A DNA stretch of 64,000 nucleotides. Origin: Amycolatopsis vastitatis. Lineage in GTDB: Bacteria > Actinomycetota > Actinomycetes > Mycobacteriales > Pseudonocardiaceae. The stretch spans positions 186,001 to 250,000 of the forward strand of contig NZ_NMUL01000031.1 of NCBI RefSeq assembly GCF_002234595.1. Direction: 5' to 3'. Below the pieces are notes generated by a model. The model saw only the letters and a program-made list of their open reading frames with translations. It had not been told where the DNA came from and did not search any database. This document shows, piece after piece, positions 33,892 to 42,598 of this stretch (its first letter is position 1; the number at the start of each line of letters is the position of its first letter). Both the position numbers and the translations under genes were made by a program.

Positions 33892-36800
33892 GTGCCGCGT
33901 CCGGAGCGACCCTTGGATCCCGGGGACGATCTGCTCACCGAATTCGCCGCCGGTCTCCGGCGTTTGCGCGAGAGCGCCGGAAATCCGACCTACCGCGAGC
34001 TCGGGCGGCGCGCGCACTACTCGGCGGGCACGCTCTCCGAAGCCGCCGGCGGGCGGAAACTCCCCAGCTTGGCCGTCACGCTGGCTTACGTCCGGGCCTG
34101 CGGCGGGGAGCCGGGGGAATGGGAGGAGCGCTGGCACGCCGTCGCCGACGAATCGCGCCGGGACGGTGCCGATTCACCGTCGGAGCCACCACCCGGGGAA
34201 ATCCCGCCCTACGTCGGTCTGGCCGCTTTCTCCCCCGACGACGCGGGCCGGTTCTTCGGCCGGGAACGGCTGGTCGAAAAGCTCGTGGAGCGGTTGGGGA
34301 GACAGCGTTTTCTCGCCGTTCTCGGCGCGTCCGGCTCGGGAAAGTCGTCCCTGCTGCGGGCCGGCCTGCTGCCCTCGGTGAAGGGGCCCGCCGTGCTGCT
34401 CACCCCGGGCGCCCGGCCGCTGCAGGAGTGCGCGGTCAAGTTCGCCGCCGCGCTCGGCGTCACGCCCGGCGCCCTGTTCGACGACTTCACCGCGCACCCG
34501 CGCAACCTCGGGCTCGCCGCCCGCCAGCTGGCCGACGGCGGCGACGAGGACCTCGTGCTGGTCGTCGACCAGTTCGAAGAGGTCTTCACGCTCTGCCAGG
34601 ACGACCAGGAGCGCGCGCGGTTCCTCGGCGCGCTCGTCACCGCGACCACCGAGGCCGCCAGCCGGACCCGCGTGGTGCTCGGCGTCCGCACCGACTTCTA
34701 CACCCACTGCGCGCGCCACGCGGAGCTCGCCGAGGTCCTGCAGGACGCCCAGGTCCTGGTCGGCCCGATGACCACCGAGGAGCTGCGGCAGGCGATCTCG
34801 CGACCGGCCGTCGACGCCGGGTACCGCGTCGAGAACGCCCTGGTCTCCCAGCTCGTCGCGGACGCCACCGGCCAGCCCGGCGTGCTGCCGCTGCTGTCGC
34901 ACGCGCTGCTGGAGACGTGGCGGCGCCGCCGCGGCACCACCCTCACCCTGGTGGCGTACGAGTCGACCGGCGGCGTCGAGCGGGCCATCGCGCAGACGTC
35001 CGAGGCCACCTTCGCGAAGCTGTCCGGACGTCAGCAGCAGCTGGCGCGGCAGATCTTCCTCCGGATGACCGCGCTCGGCGAGGGCACCGAAGACACCAAG
35101 CGCCGGATCAGCCGTTCCGAGATCGACACCGAGGACGAAGACACCGCCGTCGTGCTCGGCGAGCTGGCCGCGGCCCGGCTGGTCACCCTCGACGACACCG
35201 GCATCGAGATCGCCCACGAAGCCCTCATCCGCGGCTGGCCGCGGCTGCGCGGGTGGCTCACCGAGGACCGCGAAGGGCTGCGCGTGCACCGCCAGCTCAC
35301 CGAAGCGACCGACGCGTGGGAGTCCGTCGAAGAGGATCCCGGCTGGCTCTACCGCGGCACCCGGCTGGCCATCGCGCGGGAGTGGGCCGCGCGGCAGGAC
35401 TCCGCGCTGTCGCGGCGGGAACGGCGGTTCCTCGACGCCAGCCTGGCCGTCGAGCACGCCGAACAGGAGCGCGACCGCCGTCACTCCCGGCGCCTGTGGC
35501 AGCTGGTCGCGCTGCTCGCGGTGCTGCTGGTCTTCGCCGTGACCGCCACCGTCTACGCCGTGCGCGCGCAGACCACGGCCACCGACCAGCGCAACAGCGC
35601 GCTGGCCCAGAAGCTGGCCGGCCAGGCGCAGGAGATGCGCGGCACCAACCCCGCGCTGGCGGCCCAGCTCGCGCTCGCCGCGTACCGCCTCGACCCGAGC
35701 CCCGAAGCCCGCAGCAGTGTGCTCATCATGTTCGCGACGCCGTACGCGACGCGGCTCACCGGGCACACCGGCCGGGTGAACACGGTCGCCCTCCGCCCGG
35801 ACGGGCAGGTTCTCGCCACGGCCAGCTGGGACGGCACGGCCCGGCTCTGGGACGTCCGCGACCAGCACCACCCGGTGCCGCTGGGTGTTCTCACCGGCCA
35901 CACCGGCAACGTCAACAACGTCGCCTTCTCGGCCGACGGCCGGACCGTCGCCACCGCGGGCTTCGACGGCACCGTCCGCGTCTGGGACGTCTCCGACCCG
36001 GCCCGGCCGGGTCCGGGCGTGATCATCGAACGCCACTCCGGCAAGTCCTACGCCGTCGCCTTCAGCCCGAAGGGGCCGCTGCTGGCGACCGGCGACGTCG
36101 ACGGCACGATCCGGCTGTACGACACCGCCGAGGCCGCCCGCCCGCGGCCGGCCGGGGAGCTGACCGGGCACACCTCGTACGTCAACAACCTCGCCTTCAG
36201 CGCCGACGGCCGGCTGCTCGCCTCGGCGTCGGCCGACAAGACCGCGCGCGTCTGGGACGTCGCTTCGCGGCGGCAGCTCGGCATCGCGGCCGGGCACACC
36301 GACGTCGTGCACTCGGTCGCGTTCAACCCCGCCGGGAACACCCTCGCCACGGCGAGCCAGGACCAGACCGCGCGGCTGTGGGACATCGGCGGCCCGGCCC
36401 ACCCGGCGCAGCTTTCGGTGCTGACGGCGCACAAGGCGATCGTGCGTTCGGTCGCGTTCACCGCCGACGGGCGCACCCTCGCCACCACCGGGTTCGACCG
36501 CACCGCCCGGCTCTGGGACGTCGCCGACCCGAGGCAGCCGCGCCAGCTGGCGTCACTGGCCGGGCAGACCGGCGCGGTCGTCTCGGCGGTGTTCACCCGC
36601 GACGGCCGCACCCTCGCCACGGCGAGCGACGACCAGACCGCCCGGATGTGGGACCTGCCGGGGCCGTCCGCCCCCGTGCACACGGCCAAGACGTGCCACG
36701 CGGCCTTCCGCCAGGACGGCAAGCTGCTCGCCACCGGCGGCTACGACCAGGTCGTGCGGCTGCGCGACCTGTCCGTCCCCGGCTCGCCCCGCGCCCTCGC

Positions 36801-37683
36801 CCCGGTCGGCGGCTTCGGCAACGCCGTCTGCGGCGTCGCGATCAGCCCGGACGGCCGGACGCTGGCCACCGGCAGCTGGGACCACACGATGACGCTGCGG
36901 GACATCACCGACCCGGCCCACCCGGGGCCGCCGGTGGTGTTCAGCCGGCCCCACGACGACATCGACGCGGTCGCGTTCAGCCCGGACGGCCGGATCCTCG
37001 CGACGGCGGGCGACGGGCACACGGTCCGGCTCTGGGACCTCGCCGACCGCACCCGGCCGGTGGAGATCGCCAAGCTCGAGGGCCACACCGACGACGTCCA
37101 CACGCTCGCCTTCAGCCCCGACGGCCGGACCCTCGCCAGCGCCGGCTGGGACCACACCGCCCGGCTCTGGGACGTCTCGGCGCCCCGGACCCCGCGGCCG
37201 CTCGCGAAACTCGAAGGGCACACCGACACGATCTTCTCGATCGCTTTCAGCCCCGACGGCAGGAAAGCCGCCACCGGAAGCGCCGACCGGACGGTCCGCG
37301 TCTGGGACGTCACCACCCCCGCCACGGCGCACGCGGTGGCGGTGCTCCAGGGGCACACGGACAACGTCATGGGAGTGTCCTTCAGCGGCGATGGCCGGAC
37401 CCTGGCGTCCGGCAGCTACGACCGCACCGTCCGGCTGTGGGACACCACCCGCTTCGAGCCGTACGCGGTCCTGCTCGAGGAGCTCGACCGCGTCTACGAC
37501 GTCCGGTACGCCCCGGACGGCCACACGTTGGTGAGCGCGGTCGCGGACGGGACGGTACGGTTGTCCGAAACCGATCCTGACCGGGCGGCCGAAAGAATCT
37601 GTGCGGTGACGTCACCCCCGATCACGGAAGCCGAGTGGACGGCGAGCCTCCCCGGCCTCGACTACACCCCACCCTGCCGCTGA
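33892..37683 (+). CDS. HTH-STAND NTPase-WD40 signalling protein
   Basis: 1263 residues. An N-terminal helix-turn-helix-like domain (about 12-75, NPTYRELGRRAHYSAGTLSE) precedes a STAND-type P-loop NTPase (nSTAND1-like) with Walker A GASGSGKSS (145-153, Lys151) and Walker B LVLVVDQFEE (Asp226), and a winged-helix arm (AHEALIRGWPRLRGWL). A membrane span (about 534-556) separates it from 14 WD40 repeats (about 618-1225), enough for two seven-bladed propellers. STAND proteins with WD40 sensors oligomerise on ligand binding; here the effector would be the HTH-like part, or a partner. The role is unknown. GTG start with GGAGG 6-10 bases upstream. Confidence 0.9.
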   Translation: MPRPERPLDPGDDLLTEFAAGLRRLRESAGNPTYRELGRRAHYSAGTLSEAAGGRKLPSLAVTLAYVRACGGEPGEWEERWHAVADESRRDGADSPSEPPPGEIPPYVGLAAFSPDDAGRFFGRERLVEKLVERLGRQRFLAVLGASGSGKSSLLRAGLLPSVKGPAVLLTPGARPLQECAVKFAAALGVTPGALFDDFTAHPRNLGLAARQLADGGDEDLVLVVDQFEEVFTLCQDDQERARFLGALVTATTEAASRTRVVLGVRTDFYTHCARHAELAEVLQDAQVLVGPMTTEELRQAISRPAVDAGYRVENALVSQLVADATGQPGVLPLLSHALLETWRRRRGTTLTLVAYESTGGVERAIAQTSEATFAKLSGRQQQLARQIFLRMTALGEGTEDTKRRISRSEIDTEDEDTAVVLGELAAARLVTLDDTGIEIAHEALIRGWPRLRGWLTEDREGLRVHRQLTEATDAWESVEEDPGWLYRGTRLAIAREWAARQDSALSRRERRFLDASLAVEHAEQERDRRHSRRLWQLVALLAVLLVFAVTATVYAVRAQTTATDQRNSALAQKLAGQAQEMRGTNPALAAQLALAAYRLDPSPEARSSVLIMFATPYATRLTGHTGRVNTVALRPDGQVLATASWDGTARLWDVRDQHHPVPLGVLTGHTGNVNNVAFSADGRTVATAGFDGTVRVWDVSDPARPGPGVIIERHSGKSYAVAFSPKGPLLATGDVDGTIRLYDTAEAARPRPAGELTGHTSYVNNLAFSADGRLLASASADKTARVWDVASRRQLGIAAGHTDVVHSVAFNPAGNTLATASQDQTARLWDIGGPAHPAQLSVLTAHKAIVRSVAFTADGRTLATTGFDRTARLWDVADPRQPRQLASLAGQTGAVVSAVFTRDGRTLATASDDQTARMWDLPGPSAPVHTAKTCHAAFRQDGKLLATGGYDQVVRLRDLSVPGSPRALAPVGGFGNAVCGVAISPDGRTLATGSWDHTMTLRDITDPAHPGPPVVFSRPHDDIDAVAFSPDGRILATAGDGHTVRLWDLADRTRPVEIAKLEGHTDDVHTLAFSPDGRTLASAGWDHTARLWDVSAPRTPRPLAKLEGHTDTIFSIAFSPDGRKAATGSADRTVRVWDVTTPATAHAVAVLQGHTDNVMGVSFSGDGRTLASGSYDRTVRLWDTTRFEPYAVLLEELDRVYDVRYAPDGHTLVSAVADGTVRLSETDPDRAAERICAVTSPPITEAEWTASLPGLDYTPPCR

Positions 37684-37698
37684 AGTTGTTCGGCGTTG

Positions 37699-37740
37699 TT
37701 GTTCGGCGCCGCCGCGCGGACACCGAACAATGTTTGTCCA
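37699..37740. repeat. Inverted repeat TTGTTCGG ... CCGAACAA
   Basis: An 8-bp inverted repeat (37699-37706 with 37733-37740), plus a direct copy of the left half at 37686-37693, directly follows the WD40-protein gene. Confidence 0.5.
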
Positions 37741-37776
37741 CTAGACATGCGGTCAGACGTTCACTTCACCGGGGGT

Positions 37777-37837
37777 CTGAAGGGCTCCTTCCAGCGCACG
37801 GGAACCCCGCCTCCCGTCCCTCGAAGGAGCCCTTCAG
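37777..37837. terminator. Double-stem hairpin between convergent WD40 and helicase genes
   Basis: Outer arms of 15 bp (37777-37791, 37823-37837) are perfect; an inner stem ACGGGA/TCCCGT (37798-37803, 37812-37817) lies within the loop. It lies between two convergent genes and probably ends both transcripts. Confidence 0.75.
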
Positions 37838-37864
37838 CATTTCGTCGGCACGGTCCCGTTTGCC

Positions 37865-39979
37865 TCAAGCCGTCGGGATCCAGTCCGGGTCCGAGGCCAG
37901 GACCGTCAGCTGCTGCGTCGCCCGGGTCAGTGCCACGTACAGCACCCGCCGGCCCGTCGTCGACTCGCTGATCAGGTCCACCGGCTCCACCAGCACCACC
38001 GCGTCGTACTCCAGGCCCTTCGAATCCAGGCTGCCCACGACCTTCAGCCGCTCGTCCGCCTGGCCCGACAGCCAGCCCCCGACCTCCGGCACCCGGTCCA
38101 TCGCCGTGATCACGCCGACCGTGCCTTCGACCGCGCCCAGCAGCTCCTTCACCGCCGCCTGCGTCGCCGCCGCCAGGCCGGTCGCCTCCACCGGGCGGAC
38201 CTCCGGCTCCACGCCGGTGCGGCGGACCGCCACCGGCAGCTCGCCGGCCTCCGCGTGCCCGGCCACCACCTTCGCCGCCAGGTCGAAGATCTCCGCCGAG
38301 TTCCGGTAGTTCGTCCGCAGCGTGAACCGCCGCCGGGTCGTCTTCACCCCGAACGCCTGGTCGCGCGCCGAAGCCGCTTCCGCCGGGTCCGGCCAGGAGC
38401 TCTGCACCGGGTCGCCGACCACCGTCCAGCTCGCGTACTTCCCGCGCCGGCCCACCATCCGCCACTGCATCGGCGAAAGGTCCTGCGACTCGTCGACCAC
38501 CACGTGCGAGTACTCGTCGTAGTGCTCCGGCCGCGTCGGCGCGCCGCCCGAGCGCTCCGGCCCGACCTCGATCACCTGGCGGCGCTTGCGCTTCGGCTCC
38601 GGCCCGATCAGGACGCGCAGCTCGTCCAGCAGCGCCACGTCCGCGATCGACCAGCCCCGCGACCGGTCCGCGAAGTCCGCGGCCAGCATCGAGATTTCCT
38701 GCCGGTTCAGCACGCCCTTCGCCACCGAAGCCAGCCGCTTCTCCTCACCCAGCCACTTCAGGATCTGCGCCGGGTACAGCACCGGCCACCACACGACCAG
38801 GAACCGGTGGAAGTCGATCCGCTCGCCCAGGTCGGTGATCAGCTCGGCGCGGTCGATCTGCCTGCCGTCGTCCTTCGCGTGCTCCTCGGCCTTCGCCGCC
38901 AGCGCGTCGAGCAGCAGCTCCGCCGCCCGGATGCGCGACCGGTTCGGCGGCGCGCCCTGCGTGTGGGCCTTGCGGCGCACCTTCTCCAGCTCGCGTGCCG
39001 ACAGCTTCAGCACTTCGCCGCGGTAGACGATCCGCATCTCCTCCGGCGCGCCCGGTGGTGTGTCGCGCAGCGCCCGCAGCAGCACCTTCCGCATCCGCAG
39101 CGACCCCTTGACCGCGGCGAGCGGCGCCGCGTCCTGGCGCGTCGCCTCCAGGCCGTCGAGGACTTCGCCGAGCGCGCGCAGTTCGACGTTCGTTTCCCCC
39201 ATCGAGGGGAGGACGCGCGAGATGTAGCTGGTGAACACGCCCGACGGCCCGATCACGAGCACGCCGGCCCCGCCGAGCTGGCGGCGGTAGCGGTACAGCA
39301 GGTAGGCGGCGCGGTGCAGCGCGACGGCCGTCTTGCCGGTGCCGGGCCCGCCGGTGATCTCGGTGACCCCGCGCCACGGCGCCCGGATCACCTCGTCCTG
39401 CTCCTTCTGGATGGTCGCGACGATGTCGCGCATCTTCTCGCCGCGCGAGCGCCCCAGCGCGGCCATCAGCGCGCCTTCGCCGACGATCTGCATGTCCTCG
39501 GGCACGGCGTCGGCGATCAGGACGTCGTCGTCGACGTCCAGGACGTTCTGGCCGGAGCAGCGGATCACGCGCCGCCGCACGACGTCCATCGGCTCTTCGG
39601 CGGTGGCCTGGTAGAACGCCGCCGCGGCCGGCGCGCGCCAGTCCGTGACGAGGTTGTCGAACTCGGCGTCGCGGATGCCGAGCCTGCCGACGTAGGTGCG
39701 TTCGCCCTCGCGGTCGTCGAGCCTGCCGAAGACGAGCCCCTCGTACTCGGCGTCGAGCGACTGGAGCGTCTGGTTGGCGTGGTAGACCATCATGTCGCGC
39801 TCGAACAGCATCGACGCCTGTTCGAAGATCGCCTCGCGCTGCGCCCCTTGGCCGATTTCGTAGCCCTTCGTGCGCATGGCCTCGGCTTGGGCACGCAGTT
39901 CGTCCAGACGGGTGTACACGCGATCGACGTGGGCTTGTTCGATGGCGATCTCGGCCCGTCTGACCCGAGGTTCGGACAC
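37865..39979 (-). CDS. HelD/HelR-type RNA polymerase-associated helicase-like ATPase
   Basis: 704 residues, UvrD/Rep-like superfamily 1 ATPase of the HelD family. An N-terminal coiled-coil arm (about 1-75) inserts into RNA polymerase in known structures; Walker A is GGPGTGKT (210-217), motif II VVVDESQDLSP, then GDPVQSSWPD, LRTNYRN and a C-terminal LYVALTRATQQL. HelD recycles stalled RNA polymerase; actinobacterial HelR also gives rifamycin tolerance. GTG start with AAGGAG 6 bases upstream. I did not find the rifamycin-associated palindromic element in the 124-base upstream region. Assignment to HelR rather than another HelD class is a judgement. Confidence 0.88.
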   Translation of the reverse strand: MSEPRVRRAEIAIEQAHVDRVYTRLDELRAQAEAMRTKGYEIGQGAQREAIFEQASMLFERDMMVYHANQTLQSLDAEYEGLVFGRLDDREGERTYVGRLGIRDAEFDNLVTDWRAPAAAAFYQATAEEPMDVVRRRVIRCSGQNVLDVDDDVLIADAVPEDMQIVGEGALMAALGRSRGEKMRDIVATIQKEQDEVIRAPWRGVTEITGGPGTGKTAVALHRAAYLLYRYRRQLGGAGVLVIGPSGVFTSYISRVLPSMGETNVELRALGEVLDGLEATRQDAAPLAAVKGSLRMRKVLLRALRDTPPGAPEEMRIVYRGEVLKLSARELEKVRRKAHTQGAPPNRSRIRAAELLLDALAAKAEEHAKDDGRQIDRAELITDLGERIDFHRFLVVWWPVLYPAQILKWLGEEKRLASVAKGVLNRQEISMLAADFADRSRGWSIADVALLDELRVLIGPEPKRKRRQVIEVGPERSGGAPTRPEHYDEYSHVVVDESQDLSPMQWRMVGRRGKYASWTVVGDPVQSSWPDPAEAASARDQAFGVKTTRRRFTLRTNYRNSAEIFDLAAKVVAGHAEAGELPVAVRRTGVEPEVRPVEATGLAAATQAAVKELLGAVEGTVGVITAMDRVPEVGGWLSGQADERLKVVGSLDSKGLEYDAVVLVEPVDLISESTTGRRVLYVALTRATQQLTVLASDPDWIPTA

Positions 39980-40103
39980 GCATGGCTCCTTGACAGCTTC
40001 TGGATCGCCTCCGAGGGCGAAGAACGACTCTACGCGTTGGCTCCGGCGGGGACACCAATGTCCCGGTCATGTGTGGCGCGCGCCGTCCCCGCACAATCGG
40101 GGG

Positions 40104-40664
40104 GTGACGAGGATCGTGGCCGGGACGGCGGGTGGGCGGCGGCTCAAGGTGCCGCCGAAGGGCACCCGGCCGACGTCCGAACGCGTGCGGGAAGCCCTGT
40201 TCAACGCCCTGGAGACAGCGGGCGAGGTGGACGGCGCCCGTGTCCTCGACCTCTACGCCGGGTCCGGCGCCCTCGGCCTCGAAGCGCTGTCCCGCGGCGC
40301 GGCGGACGCGGTGTTCGTGGAGTCCGACCGGCGCGCGGTGGACGTCCTGCGCGGCAACGTCGCGGCGCTGGGACTGGGCGGCACGGTCCGGGCCGGACAG
40401 GTCGAGGCGGTGGTCGCCACGGCTGCCCCCGCCCCGTTCGACCTCGTCCTGGCCGACCCGCCCTACGCCGTCGACGCGGCCGCGCTCGGCAAGGTGCTCG
40501 CCGCGCTGGCGGCGGGCGGCTGGCTGGGCGGGAGCGCGCTCGTGGTGATCGAGCGGGCGGCCCGCGACGGCTCGCCCGAGTGGCCGCCGGGCTTCGCGCC
40601 CTCGCGCGAAAAGAAGTACGGCGACACGGCGGTCTTCTGGGCCGAATACACGCCTGTGGCGTGA
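40104..40664 (+). CDS. rsmD: 16S rRNA (guanine966-N2)-methyltransferase RsmD
   Basis: 186 residues. Starts TRIVAGTAGGRRLKVPPKG, the RsmD signature, followed by the SAM site DLYAGSGALGLEAL (49-62) and catalytic DPPY (118-121). It methylates G966 of 16S rRNA in 30S assembly. GTG 40104 is preceded by GGGG rather than a clean Shine-Dalgarno. coaD follows 43 bases on, the conserved order in actinobacteria. Confidence 0.94.
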   Translation: MTRIVAGTAGGRRLKVPPKGTRPTSERVREALFNALETAGEVDGARVLDLYAGSGALGLEALSRGAADAVFVESDRRAVDVLRGNVAALGLGGTVRAGQVEAVVATAAPAPFDLVLADPPYAVDAAALGKVLAALAAGGWLGGSALVVIERAARDGSPEWPPGFAPSREKKYGDTAVFWAEYTPVA

Positions 40665-40707
40665 GCCACACGGCGGAGACGGGGTTCGGCACGGTAGCGT
40701 CCGCGCC

Positions 40708-41193
40708 ATGCGGCGTGCGGTCTGTCCCGGTTCCTACGATCCGGCCACCAACGGGCACCTCGACATCATCGAGCGGGCGAGCAGGCTGTTCGACGAGGTC
40801 GTCGTCGCGGTGGGGGTGAACAAGAGCAAGAAGGGTCTCTTCGAGATCGAGGAGCGCCTGGAGATGCTGCGCGAAATCACCGCGAAGCTGCCGAACGTAC
40901 GGGTCGGCTCGTGGGAGGGCCTGCTGGTCGACTACTGCCGTGACAACGACATCGCGGCGGTGGCCAAGGGCCTGCGTTCGGTCAGCGACTTCGACTACGA
41001 GCTCCAGATGGCGCAGATGAACCGCGAGCTCACCGGCGTCGAAACGCTGCTGATGGCCAACAACCCGGCGTACGGGTTCGTGTCCAGCTCGCTGGTCAAG
41101 GAGGTCGCCGCGCTCGGCGGCGACATCGAGCGCTTCGTGCCGCCGATCGTCTACGACCGGCTCTCGGCGAAGTTCCCCAAGCTCGGGCGCTGA
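40708..41193 (+). CDS. coaD: Phosphopantetheine adenylyltransferase
   Basis: 161 residues, the usual size. The nucleotidyltransferase motif GSYDPATNGHLDII contains TNGH (14-17), and the C-terminal signature GFVSSSLVKEVAALGGDI is intact. It makes dephospho-CoA from 4'-phosphopantetheine and ATP. Forms the rsmD-coaD pair. Confidence 0.96.
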   Translation: MRRAVCPGSYDPATNGHLDIIERASRLFDEVVVAVGVNKSKKGLFEIEERLEMLREITAKLPNVRVGSWEGLLVDYCRDNDIAAVAKGLRSVSDFDYELQMAQMNRELTGVETLLMANNPAYGFVSSSLVKEVAALGGDIERFVPPIVYDRLSAKFPKLGR

Positions 41194-41335
41194 CCCTCCA
41201 CTGAGTCCACATCGGACGCCGGGTTGTCCGGTTCCCGTCGTTCGGCCCCCTCCGTTCGTCGGGACTTGCGCCCGGTGGCGCCGGAGTTCACATTCTCGTC
41301 CCCTGACGATCATCCGATCGGGTTACGGTCCGAAA

Positions 41336-42034
41336 ATGACCAACTACCGATCACGCCTGGTCGCTGTCCTCTTCGCGCTCCTGGCCACGTTGTTCGCCGG
41401 TGTCACCGCCGCCGAAGCGGTGACGGCGGCACCCGCTGTCGCCGCCCAGAACTCCTGCGGGAACCTCTCGGGCTTTTCGCACACGACGCTTTCGGCGCTC
41501 CCGCCCGAAGCGACGACGACGTACAACCTGATCCAGAAGGGCGGCCCGTTCCCGTACCCGAAGAACGACGGCGTCGTCTTCGACAACCGGGAAGGCGTCC
41601 TCCCGGCCTGCGCGTCGGGCTACTACCACGAGTACACGGTGCCGACGCCGGGCTCGAGCACCCGCGGTACGCGCCGCATCGTGACCGGCAGCGCCGGCGA
41701 GTACTTCTACACCGGCGACCACTACGCCACCTTCAAGGTCATCGACGTCGGCGGCGGTTCGACGCACGCCTGCGGCGACCTGTCCGGCCTGGCGAAGATC
41801 GGGTACTCCCAGCTGTCGTCGGCGGCTCGCGGTGTCGTCGACAAGGTCCGGAGCGGCGCTGCCACCGGCACGACGTACGAGAACCGCGAAGGCGTGCTTC
41901 CGGCCTGCGCGTCCGGGTACTACCAGCTCTTCGCCGTCGGCACGAACGACCGCGTCATCTCGGGCAAGGCGGGCGAGCTGGCCTACACGCCCGACCACTA
42001 CGCGACCTTCAAGCGGATCGACCTGAATTCCTGA
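41336..42034 (+). CDS. Exported guanyl-type ribonuclease with a duplicated RNase Sa domain
   Basis: 232 residues with a signal peptide (about 1-37). Domain 1 (about 45-135) closely matches RNase Sa: LSALPPEATTTYNLI, guanine-site Glu86 (NREGVLP), catalytic Glu99 (GYYHEYTV), Arg114 (GTRRI) and His129 (GDHYATF). Domain 2 (about 144-230) repeats NREGVLPACASGYY and DHYATFKRIDL, but the catalytic Glu is Leu198 (GYYQLFAV); Glu185, Arg206 and His221 remain, and the following loop is 7 residues shorter. So one active and one probably inactive copy are fused. No barstar-like inhibitor gene is adjacent. Confidence 0.9.
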   Translation: MTNYRSRLVAVLFALLATLFAGVTAAEAVTAAPAVAAQNSCGNLSGFSHTTLSALPPEATTTYNLIQKGGPFPYPKNDGVVFDNREGVLPACASGYYHEYTVPTPGSSTRGTRRIVTGSAGEYFYTGDHYATFKVIDVGGGSTHACGDLSGLAKIGYSQLSSAARGVVDKVRSGAATGTTYENREGVLPACASGYYQLFAVGTNDRVISGKAGELAYTPDHYATFKRIDLNS

Positions 42035-42097
42035 CCCGTGCAACGCGCCGCGCCCCCTCGTCCGTGAGGTACACCGGGAAAGGGACGAGGAGGCGCG

Positions 42098-42598
42098 ATG
42101 CGGGCTGCGGACGACGCGGACTTCCGGGAGTTCGCCCGGGCACGGGCGCTCGTGCTGAGGCGGACGGCGTACCTGCTGTGCGGCGACTGGCACCTCGCGG
42201 AGGACCTCGTCCAGAACGCCCTGGTCAAGCTGTACCGCGTCTGGCCGAAGATCACCCGGCGGGGGCCGGTCGACAACTACGCCCGGCAGGTCCTGCTGCG
42301 CTGCTGGCTCGACGAGCAGCGACGGCCGTGGCGGCGTCGCGAACGCCGTGACGGCGTCGTGCCGGACCAGGCTTCCCCCGCGTTCGAGACCGGGATTTCC
42401 GGCCCGCTCTTGCGTGCCCTCACCGAGGTGCCGCCGAAGCAGCGCGCCGCCGTCGTCCTCCGTTATTGCGCCGATCTCCCGGCGGCGGAGGTCGCGGAGG
42501 TGCTGCGGTGCTCGGAAGGAACCGTCCGGAGCCAGGCCGCCCGCGGGCTCCAGACCCTCCGGGGCGTGCTCGAGCACAGCGCGGAGAGGAGCGCGTGA
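42098..42598 (+). CDS. SigE-family/ECF-like RNA polymerase sigma factor
   Basis: 166 residues. Region 2 (about 8-75) contains LRRTAYLLCGDWHLAEDLVQ, typical of the actinobacterial SigE-like family, and region 4 (about 105-155) reads VPPKQRAAVVLRYCADLPAA then EVAEVLRCSEGTVRSQAARG. GGGACGAGGAGG lies before the ATG. The next gene starts on the last base of its stop and encodes a small membrane protein, as with sigma/anti-sigma pairs. Confidence 0.9.
   Translation: MRAADDADFREFARARALVLRRTAYLLCGDWHLAEDLVQNALVKLYRVWPKITRRGPVDNYARQVLLRCWLDEQRRPWRRRERRDGVVPDQASPAFETGISGPLLRALTEVPPKQRAAVVLRYCADLPAAEVAEVLRCSEGTVRSQAARGLQTLRGVLEHSAERSA

Noticed and set aside
34119..37580. 1153-residue open frame inside the WD40 gene in another frame
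   Set aside because: Arg/Pro/Gly-rich low-complexity translation produced by the repeat-rich GC codons of the real gene; no family motif.
39980..40103. Rifamycin-associated element before the HelD-type gene
   Set aside because: No GGGGCTTGC/GCAAGCCCC-type palindrome was found on either strand in the 124 bases upstream.
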